This document shows, one piece after another, positions 48,807 to 58,268 of a DNA stretch of 64,000 bases (position 1 is the stretch's first letter; every line of letters starts with the position of its first letter). The notes under the pieces are model-generated. The model was not told the origin of the DNA and ran no database searches. It was given only the letters and a program-made list of their open reading frames with translations. This DNA comes from Cunninghamia lanceolata (taxonomy: Eukaryota > Streptophyta > Pinopsida > Cupressales > Cupressaceae). The position numbers and the translations under genes are program-made. The stretch is taken from assembly GCA_027924645.1 (NCBI GenBank), contig BSBN01000213.1, positions 37,202,501 through 37,266,500 of the forward strand. Direction: 5' to 3'.

Positions 48807-49309
48807 ATGATCAAGAATTCAAAATGCCCATAGTAACACCGAAAAGCTATCTTTTCCACATCTTTGTCTCTCATCCGAATTTGGTGGTATCCCGATCTCA
48901 AATCAATCTTAGAAAAGTAAACAGCTCCATGCAACTCATCAATAAGTTCATCTATCCTTGGTATGTGATATCTATTCTTAATGATTTTCTTATTCAAAGC
49001 TCTATAGTCGATGCACATCCTTAGAGTGCCATCCTTCTTCTTCACAAGAACTACAGATGATGCAAAAGGACTAGAACTTGGTCTAATGAATCCCATCTCT
49101 AAGAGCTCTATGATAGTCTTCTCTATCTCTTCCTTGTAACCCCTTGGATGTTTGTACGGAGTAGTTATAATAGGTTTGGCATCTTTTTCCAACTCTATAA
49201 CATGCTGAAACCCTCTATCTGGAGGTAATCCTGGGGGTATATCACTGAAAACAATGCTATGCTGATCTAAAATTTCTTGAATTTCAAAATGAAATTTACC
49301 TTTTTCCAT
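48807..49309 (-). pseudogene. pol: G2 reverse transcriptase, first half
   Basis: Blocks: [80 protein letters not shown] and [13 protein letters not shown], ending at element D. No stops in this half. Confidence 0.9.
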
Positions 49310-50033
49310 TTGGAGAGCTTGAAGGTCAGATTAAGCAAGTGGTTGCCCAAGCAACTTGACCTCTTCTGAAAGTCCTCTCCATCTTCTTTGATGTCACCAC
49401 TCGTGGAGCTCCATTTGAAATCCCTCTGAGTGTAATCTCCTTGCCTTCTGACAAAAACTTGAACTCCATAGTTTGATAGTTCTGATAGTGTCCTCCAATA
49501 GAATGCAACCATTGAACACCCAAGACAACATCAGTTTCACCAGTACCAACAACATAAAAATCATCACAAACCTTGTAGTCTCCCATAGTGATGCTCAATT
49601 GTTTGACCACTTTGGTGCACGGCATAGTGAATTCGTCTACAACAATCACATTGAACCCTTCAAATTCTTCAGTCTTCAATCCTCTCTTCATTACTAACCC
49701 TTCATCAATAAAATTGTGGGTTGCCTCACTATCAATCAAAACAGTCATTTGCTGCCCTGCTAACACTCCACGAACCTTGAAAGGATGATATCTTGGTGTT
49801 CCTGAAAGTGCAGCTAATGAACCTTCTTTTTTAGTCTCCTCTTCGATCTCAAGTTCAGAATCCTCTACGTCATGAAACTCCTCATTACCATCTAAGTTTG
49901 AATCCTTGTCTAAGACAACCTCTATGTAATGGACTTGTCCTTTTCCCAAACACCTATGTCCAGGGACCCAAGGCTCTCTGCAAGAAAAACAAAGTTTCTT
50001 CATCCTAAGCTCATTCCTTGTTTCTTCATCCAT
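49310..50033 (-). pseudogene. pol: G2 zinc motif and aspartic protease
   Basis: MKKLCFSCREPWVPGHRC is the C-x2-C-H-C motif. VLIDSEATHNFIDEGLVMK is the protease active site with Gly changed to Glu (DSGATHNF to DSEATHNF), which should inactivate it. YVVGTGETDVVLGVQWLHSI is the closing block. The C-terminal end is frameshifted near 49330-49500. Confidence 0.87.
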
Positions 50034-50096
50034 CTTCTTTGCAGTATTAGGAGTTGCATTTTTTTGTATAGGTGCAGGTGCATGGAATAATTTCTT

Positions 50097-50612
50097 CTAG
50101 AATCCTCCCTTATGATGCCATGTGTTCGGTTTGGAGGAGTGTGGGAAGGTATTCTTTGGAATTGATGGCTCAAGGGTTAGAGCCCTCTTGATAGCTTCTT
50201 GCAAAGTGAGAGGTGCGAAAGATCTGACAAACCCCCTAAGAGGTTCAGTGAGCCCTGTGATGAATAGATGTACTCTTCTCTTCTCTGATATTTTAGGTTC
50301 CATCACTGCAATCTTTTGAAAGTCTGCTATATACTTACTTATTGAGTTCTTTTGCTTAATTTCAGACAACTGGCTGAAATATTCTTCTTCTTCTTTCATT
50401 TCATACCTGTCAAGAATCCTTTGTTTGAAATCACCAAAGGTCTGTACCTAATCATGTCCCAAAGTAGTGTGACCATGGTACCACCATTCATAGGCTTCCC
50501 CTTCCAAATGCAAAGTGGCAAACTGAACTGCATCCTTCTTTGTCATGGGATTGAGCATAAAGTAGGTCTCTATCTTTTGTAGCCAAGCTCTAGCTGAAAT
50601 CTTTTCACTTCC
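50097..50612 (-). pseudogene. gag: G2 gag capsid, N-terminally cut by element B
   Basis: Minus-strand frames: GSEKISARAWLQKIETYFML, ATLHLEGEAYEWWYHGHTTL, then after a break FSQLSEIKQKNSISKYIADF, RRVHLFITGLTEPLRGFVRS and TLQEAIKRALTLE, the Retrotrans_gag order. Translation before GSEKIS passes into element B sequence, so gag is cut there. Confidence 0.88.
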
Positions 50613-50676
50613 GGGTAAGTGCAAAAAGATGGGGGGCCAAAAAGTGGCCAAAATAATTTGAAAAAAATTTAAGGCA

Positions 50677-50807
50677 TAACGCGAGCGCGTTATAACGCGC
50701 TCGCGTTATGGCTTGGTAATGACAAGCCACAGGCTCGTCATTACCGAGCCATAACGCGAGCGCGTTATAATGCGAGCGCGTTATAACGCGCTCGCGTTAT
50801 GGCCAGC
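50677..50807. repeat. Subterminal CpG palindrome array of element B
   Basis: Five or so copies of CATAACGCGAGCGCGTTATA in alternating orientation flank a GGCTTGGTAATGACAAGCC / GGCTCGTCATTACCGAGCC inverted repeat, so the whole block can fold into a long cruciform. CpGs are intact, unlike element A. Likely transposase-binding sites; this is inference. Confidence 0.85.
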
Positions 50808-50966
50808 TATAAATTAAAAAAAAAAGCAACTCAATTTCATTTCACTCCCATTTTCTCCTCTGCCCGCGGCCTCCAAACCCTCAAAAACGTGCTCGTGTTC
50901 TGCAAAACACCAATCAACACAAAAATCTTGTCAATTCATCGCCAAAATGCCGCCGCGACGTCGAGC

Positions 50967-53038
50967 ATGCCAAAGAGGTGAGTTATCTTTGTTTTTTTGT
51001 TTGAATTTCTTTCTATATAGGTAGGTTTTTGTTAATTTTTGATGTATATTTCGTTAATTGTCAAGAAATGTTAATGCACCTCCTCCTCCTCCTCCTCCTC
51101 AAAATCCACAAAATCCTGAGGAGGAAATACCTGCAGAACAACAACCTCCTCCATTCATTCCTCGACATGCCCCTAGAACACAAGATAATATAATAGGGAA
51201 AATTGAAAACAACAAAAAATAAATTGAAGATATAATTGCAAGGTTGAAAGATCCTTCCACTTCAACCTTGCATAGGTCCACGCTTGCCGAATCTCTTGAG
51301 TCTATGTTAACAAATGTAAATTCAATTAGCAAGCAAATAACTAGTTGGACCGATAAAAAGAGAGAGTTTAGAGATTACTATGCAGATAAATTATCATACC
51401 AAGATGTCAAAAAATTACAAATTACAAAAGTAGACTTGTGTTCAATTTTCACAAACCCACAAACAAATCAACCTCCACCCATTACATGCAAGAGGTTCCC
51501 TATCCATTGGTGCAACAACCAAGCGATAAGGGACAATTTTGGGCAGAGGTGGTGGATGGTTTTTGACCATCCTCCATGCAATAACAATGAGGTCCCGCAA
51601 TACTTTTTGAGGAAACTCTACTCCGAGTTTGTCCTCAATAAAGTGCCAAACTATTTTGATATGCGGGACTTCCAGGGTAGAGGTGGGGGCTCAGCACAGG
51701 ATAGACCAGGGGCACGTCTTGATCCACAGCGGGTAGTGAGACGAGTAATCAGCAGACCAGCCCACGAGCATGTTTCTATCCCTTCCATTGTAGGAGAGTG
51801 TTGAGGTCGATACACTGAGGTCGATTAGTGCCTTGACCCAGAGCATCATAGAGCATGCCGATCCTGCAACACAGAGTGGGTTGGGAGATAGTGCGAGGAG
51901 TAGGGTCCCACCGCATACTTGCCAGGCTTGCGGGTCAGCTTGTGGTTATGACCCCATGGACAGTCAGGACGCAGGTGCACAGGCTACATCTGTAGCTAAG
52001 CAGATGGTGATGACAGATACCCTCCTGAGTGAGACTTTCGACCTTGATACTCAGCTAATATTAGCAAGTTTATTGAATTTAATTTATTAAATTTTATTTT
52101 TGAAATACAAGATTAACTAATTTAAATTGATGATTTTAATGAAATTTCAGGGTCATAGCGTCAATGCAGTTTTCAGTGGTTCTCCACCTACATTTTTCAC
52201 TAGATCATCTACTGTCGAGGTATGTAACTAGTAAACAATTATAAATATTACATGTGAATAGCATCGTTATATGAATGGTATTCTAATTTTTGATTTTGGA
52301 TGTTGAATAGGTTAACACTGTAGATTTCATGGCAACACCTGCCAGCGGTGGTGGACTTCAAAGCTTTACGGAGGTAATAAAATAAATAGTTTAATGAATG
52401 AATTGTACTTACTAAATTTTTGTATGTGATTTGTGTGTTTTATTGTGTGTACTTACATGTTTAGATGAGCGTGTGTGTATGTTAGGAGCCATGATTTGCA
52501 TCACTATTTTAGTTTTCGTAATTGAATAATGTTGTTTTATTTCCAGATGATGCAGGCTGCGGATACACCTCCCCATGTTCATAGGGTAATGGAGCAGGGT
52601 GTGGCCTCTGCGATTCATAGCTCTATGGCATTGACAGGGGTATGAGGCAGATTAGTAAATTTCAATTTACATTCATTGTTATAGTTGTCTATTTTTGAAA
52701 AATCAAAAGATTATTGATTTGAAGTTTAATTTCTATCTGGATGGTTTCTATAGGACATGACATCACCAGGGCCTTTTCCTGCTACTGAGGCAAGCGAGCA
52801 GACAGATTATATGTTAGCGGTAAGTGATTATTTTGTTAAATGTTTCATTTTTTTATAACATGTAATTTCTATATATTAATATCTATACTTTTTTTTGTAA
52901 CAGGTAAAGGTGCAGGAAGAACTAAATAGGAGGAGTAGCCCTCGGGTTCGTAGTAGACCACCCACATGCATGTCTCCATCCCCTAGAAGATCAAAGGCTG
53001 CTCGTGATTTATTCTCTTCACCAGCTAGAGGGGAATGA
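50967..53038 (+). CDS. Seven-exon gene of unknown function in element B
   Basis: Proposed exons: 50967-50977, 51066-52063, 52151-52219, 52311-52373, 52547-52639, 52754-52819, 52904-53038 (TGA). Exons 3-7 are 69, 63, 93, 66 and 135 bp, all multiples of three with phase-0 borders and GT...AG introns (GTATGT, GTAATA, GTATGA, GTAAGT donors). Intron 2 would use a GC donor (GCAAGT). The protein starts MPKR, then a Pro-rich stretch (APPPPPPPQNPQNPEEE), a helical segment (IEDIIARLKDPST...SLESMLTNVNSISKQI), CKRFPIHWCNN...RWWMVFDHPP, a Gly/Arg-rich linker and an Arg/Ser/Pro-rich tail (RRSSPRVRSRPP). An in-frame TAA (51220-51222) and a +1 shift near 51800 are flaws in this copy, unless more introns exist. 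No known domain. The start is uncertain; splicing phase favours the ATG at 50967. Confidence 0.6.
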
Positions 53039-53860
53039 CTTTTTATTGTGTTCCTCTGTTGTATGCCTATATGGCATTTGTGGACATATATTTTGTATTG
53101 TACATAGTTGACATTGTATGCCTATATGGCATTCTTGTAAGCCTATATGGCTATTTTGTATATATGTTATACTTATATCGACAGATATTGATGTATGCGT
53201 ATATGGATATTTGGTTAATACAAATCTTTTTTATTGATGGCGTCCATACTTGCATTATAAATCCACTTTTGAATGGATATTTGTAGATGGCTACTTCAAA
53301 TATTTAAAGTCTGATTGTATTACATAGGATGTTTGCATTTTCTTTGATAGGCTTGATAGGCCATGGATTACATGATGGTGTTTGATGGAAAAGTATGGTA
53401 CTAGAAGACTCTAGTTCATTCTTAATAGGCTTGTGATTGATAATATCTTTGCATGATTGCACTTGATCTTGGATCATGGGCATGTTGTTAGGATTTTGAT
53501 TGCATTGTGATGTTTGATGGATAGGCATGGTGTAAGTGTAAGATACCCAACTAGTTCTACGAAAAATTTTCCTTACTTAAACACTTTTACTTGCTAACAA
53601 TTCATCAACTACTTCAATAACATAAAGATATACATCAAGATAACTATTTGAATGAAACAACATTAGAGTTGGGTACTTGTCTTGTTACTTGATTCAATCA
53701 ACTTGCAATGTCTTATTACATGGAAAATGCTTTCAATAGCATGAAGTACAACTCATTCAATGGAAATACAAGGACAGGCCTTGAAGCCTTGATGTTACAA
53801 TGTCTTCCTTACTTGAGCAACATTTGAATATTTGGAATGTTCAACTCATCACCTCACAAG
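53039..53860. other. Region after the seven-exon gene
   Basis: The first ~240 bp (GCCTATATGGCAT repeats, T-rich) is probably the 3' untranslated part of the gene. After about 53300 sequence character changes (AT-rich, TTGATAGGCTTGATAGGCC) and leads into the GGCGC-rich region. A boundary of a nested insertion may lie at 53.3-53.6 kb but no terminal motif was found. Confidence 0.4.
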
Positions 53861-56800
53861 GTAGGCGCATATTTGAAGGATTTACAGGTTTTTCTGACTT
53901 GGGCGCCAAGTTGAGGTGACCTCCTCCTGAAGTTGTGCCTTGTCAACATTAGGCGCCAATTAGAGTTATGGATGCTCTGGATTGTTTCCAAGAGTAGGTG
54001 CCAAAACATCATCATTATGAAAGTGTTTTAAATGCTAAGCGCCCAAATGAGCCCTCTGGAGTCTAGGTGCTCCTTTCATGCATTCTGTGTTCTAGGCGCC
54101 AATTGAAAGGAGTGGAGAACAGGGCAAGCGCCTTCCAAACTAGGTGTTTCCTTGAGGTGACAAGGACTTAGAAAGTGTGCCTAAGGTGAGCGCCTTGAGT
54201 GAAAAGGTCTAACAAACATCTTTGAACCCCCTTTCAAGGTTAGGCGCATTCTGGAGGTGGAAACAAGTAGAAGGTGCGCCTTAGCTTCCTTTGTCAATTC
54301 TTGCAAGTCTTTGTTGATTAGGAAGGTGGAATGCTTCATTGTAGAATGAGCGCCTATCTTCTAATGTCCAAACTACTTCTTCTGGCTCACTCTGTGGCTA
54401 GGCGCCAGAGCTAAACTGTTCACACAAGGGAGTGCGCCTAGACTCACTTGATATTTTCTTACTACTTCAACCCCTGGAAGATCTTCCAAGGTGTTCCCTT
54501 TTACAAGCACCTGACCTCCCAAGTTCCTTCATGTGCTATTCCTTGAAGGCGCCAAAACTGAGCTCCAGTGCCATGGGATTGTGCCTAACATCTTTGAAGA
54601 GTTTCTAAGCCTTTTGCAAGTTGATATCCCAAACTCATCTTCTAGGCGCAACAGGAGCTTTCCAAAGGAGTTTCCAAGTTTTAGACGCCAAGCGAGGTCA
54701 TGGGTGAATGGAACTGCGCCTTAGGAGATGACTGGATCCTAAGCGTCAGTCTGGAGTTACAGTGGAATTGATATGCGCCTCAACTAGCTTAGGCACCCAT
54801 TTGAAGTGATTCCTTTAACACTTCTCTGTCAATCTCAACTGCAAGGATGATCTCCTAATCTAATTTTGATCCTCTGGAGATGCAAATAGCTTTACATTTC
54901 ACTAGGCGCCATCAATGATGATCATCAACCAAAGCGCATTTCAAAGGTGAGATAGGCAAGTGAGGCGCCAAACTAGTCCTTAAGACTTATCTCCTTCTAT
55001 CAAGTCAATTTCAACTATGTGAGAGAGTTCTATTCTATTTGCACCTGGGCTAGGAATTCACCTAAGAGACATCACTTAGCTTTAAAACTTTCAATCTATA
55101 GCCATCTGGGCTAGGCGCTCCAATGGAGGATCCTTGAACTCATGCATTGGCGCCTTCTAGTTCTAGGCACCCATTTTGGATGATTCATCCTGATACTAGC
55201 GCCCAAAATGACTAGACTCTCTTCATCATCCAATTCACTTAGAAGACTCAAGTTGGAGACTTAGTTGTCTATCCATGTTCTCCAGAAGATTCATTGTACC
55301 TCTATGCACTATCTCCTTCAAGGCACTCCTTAAAAACATTGGAAGTGCTCAGGACTTACCTTAGTCCAAAGCGCCACAATCCATTCCTTAAAGCACAAAG
55401 AATTCTCAAAGGCGCCCCTATTTACCTCTAAGCACTCAAATATCATTTAGATTCAAGGCGCACATTTAGCTCCAAAACGCAAATTTCCATCATCAACCCA
55501 TCAAGGTGCATCATCTTCCCTTTGTATCCCCTTCAAGGCGCAGACATTCACTTCTTCACACTCAAACTCACTCTCTAGCGCCAGAATAGGTGTATAACTT
55601 CAAATAAGGCGCTAATCTTAGGTTTCTAAGTACTTAGTTTGATCTTAAGGCTATCCTTCCTCTAAGCACTCTCTTCAACTCCCTCACTGAAGGCCCTCTG
55701 TAAGTTTGGGCGCATTTCATCCCAAGGCGCTTCAACATCATCCAAGGCGCAAATTCACTCTCCAAGACAAGGTGCAAAAAACCCTATCCTAAGGCGCTCA
55801 AATCTTGCTTCTAGACCTAGGCGCACAAACATGAGATTAAGGATCATTCTGGCCACCATCACTTCCCTAAAGGCGCAAAATTGGTGTAGATACATTCCAT
55901 TTATTAAGGATCATTCTGGCGCCCAAATCTTGTCAAAGCAAAGGATCAATAGGTTCTCTCTAAGGTGCACTCCAGGGTTTGATCTTGCAAGACTTCTCAC
56001 ATCAAAATTTTGACCAAGACACTCAAGGCACTAGTCTTTATCATCTAACCCTACAGTACACTTACTCATTATGATATACTCCTCAACTTTGTATTCAACC
56101 TTGCCCAAGGCGCATATTCACTATAAGGCATTCTCACTTTGTCAAGGCTCAGAGGGCTTCAACTTGCTAAAGGGTAGAGGTCTAGGCACATATCTGACTT
56201 GAAGCTCAAGGCGCTCCAACCCTCTTGCTCTGGAATTCCTTCTAGGCACTAAGTGACTTCTCCAATTCCTTGAAAACATTTGAAGTGTTTTACCTTCTCA
56301 AGGTGCTCCTTCGAACTTGACTCCAAGGTGTTATAATCTCAAAGGTGCTGACATCGTCTCAACCAAAGGCGCTCAATGATTCATCCCATATCTAGGCGCT
56401 AAAAGACTTAATCAACCAAGTCATTCAAGGCGCCATTCAGTAAACTCATCTTCCATGATATTCCTATCAAGGCGCATATCACTTCTCTCATGGGCTTTAG
56501 GCGCTCAGTTGAGTGTTTCAATACTAATTAGGTGCCAAATTCATTTTAATGCACCAAACACAAAGAGCTTTCAAACACTAGGCGCTCACAAAGAGTCTTC
56601 CAACCTTGGGCGCTAAATTAGGTCTTTGCAACTATCCAAGGCACATATCTTCGTTTGAACAACTTATGGTGCCAAGACAACTTCTCATTAGGGCGCTCAA
56701 AACACTTGTGTTTACATTTGAAGTGCTTTACCTTCTTAAGGTGCTCCAGACTAACCTGACTCCAAGGCGCTCCATCATCATCCTTAAGGCGCTAAAAGCA

Positions 56801-58250
56801 TCATCTCCACTCTAGGCAAAAACATCATCCAACTTCTTAAGGCACTTCACTGTCAAAGTCTAAAGGCGCTCTACCTAGACCTTTCCCCTAGGCACCAGAA
56901 CTCCTAAGCACTCACCAGATAACTCTCTTCTTCAAGGCGCAAATCTTCCTATACTATGATTGCCTCTGAAACGCCGATTAACGTGATGTGAGGGTGCAAA
57001 GGCTACTCCAATCCTCAGTGAGCGCCTAGTTTAAACAAGGAGAAATAAAGCATTCAAAACTATCCAAACGATCATCCCCTTCCTAATGTCTTCACTGCTC
57101 CGGAAAACCTTGGCCAAAATGACACATAACAACTCCTATGAGTGCCCTTATGCCCTAGGATCATCTAGTTTGTGCATCTTGTAATGAGGAGTTCATGTAA
57201 GTTTGGAATGAGTGCCTTGAATAAGTGTAAACTAGCCTAGAGAAGGGTATGTGCGCCTTGAGCGCCTTGAGCATTCCAGAGATAACTGTGCGCCTAGAAC
57301 AATATGAGCGCTCATGATGATGATTAACGCCCTGATGAGACTATGAGCGCCTTGTTCAGGAGATACCTTGTTTGATCATAAAATGCGCCTTGAGTCTTGA
57401 AGGTTTTGAGCGCCTAGGTGATTTGGATGTTGGTATGCGCCCAAGATTGAGGTAAGTGAGCGCTTGTAATGGAGGAGAGCAATGAGATGGAATGTCTTGT
57501 AGAGATTGGCACCCAGAGACCCATTTTTGCGCCTTTGATGATGACCATTTTTGCATAAGAGTTTAGCGCCTTAGAGTTGTAAACTTTCTCTTTGGGCACC
57601 CCTGAGTGAATGTTGGCGCCTTGGACAACTAAATACGCCTTTGATGGAGTGGAGCCCAGAAGGGGAGTAGGAGGAAACCCAATCTTCAAGATTCATCAAG
57701 CTTCAAAGTTTAGGTCAGAGGTTATCCACTTTATCCAAGGAAGGTGTTATCATCTACACTCCGAGAAGGTAATGTCAAAGGCCATCATGAAGGATCACTT
57801 CATCAACTTCAAGTCCTTCAAGTTCAAGTCCTTTCACCTAGCAAGTCTAAGAGAGATTTCTACTCCGATTCATGAAGTAAGCTTATATCATCCTTATCTA
57901 CTTTGCAAGAAGAAGAAACATTACAAAGTCAATCAAATGAGTTACAAGTACCATACATCCAATTGCAAGGAGTGAACCACCTTAAGGAAAAATAGTTCTC
58001 TTGAAGTTACTTGAAATGTCAAAAGGTTTAGCGCCTCCAAGTAAGGTCAGAGGTGAGGTTAGAGGTGAAATGCGCCTTTGGACCATTCTGGCGCCTTGGA
58101 TGAAGAACCTATATCTTGAGCCCAAGAGGTAAAATTTGCGCCTTAGTGGATTTGGAGAGTTACAGAGATTAGAGAAAAGCGCCTTGAAGACAGAGTTGTT
58201 CAAGGCGCATGTGTGATTTGGTCAAAAACAGGCACCTAGAGTGAATAGGC
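53860..58250. repeat. 4.4-kb region studded with GGCGC / GCGCC motifs
   Basis: A short motif, AAGGCGC(T/A) or its complement (T/A)GCGCCTT, recurs about every 40-70 bp in otherwise ordinary AT-rich sequence; I counted about 28 GCGC cores in 53.82-55.62 kb. Decayed forms AGGTGC and AGGCAC lie between them. From about 55.3 to 56.95 kb it is mostly AAGGCGC, from 57.2 to 58.2 kb mostly GCGCCTT. No protein-coding frame of note. The motif reappears at 61.23-61.31 kb beyond the 359-bp array, so the array lies inside this region. Confidence 0.8.
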
Positions 58251-58268
58251 TTTCATCCTGACTTAATA

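Larger units (their letters stand above)
44265..50612 (-). mobile_element. Ty3/gypsy chromovirus G2 (3' LTR through gag), cut by element B
   Basis: On the minus strand from 50612 downward: gag, zinc motif, protease, reverse transcriptase (split by element D), RNase H, integrase, chromodomain, polypurine tract, 3' LTR. The N-terminal gag and the 5' LTR are beyond the insertion of element B, outside the window. Confidence 0.9.

Noticed and set aside
50799..50977. 60-codon frame starting inside the palindromes as the start of the element B gene
   Set aside because: A start within the subterminal palindrome is unlikely; the frame does include the favoured ATG at 50967, which fits the exon 2 phase.
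50947..50977. ATG at 50947 (MPPRRRACQR) as the start of the element B gene
   Set aside because: Its phase at the GTGAGT donor does not match the open frame of exon 2 with the only near acceptor.
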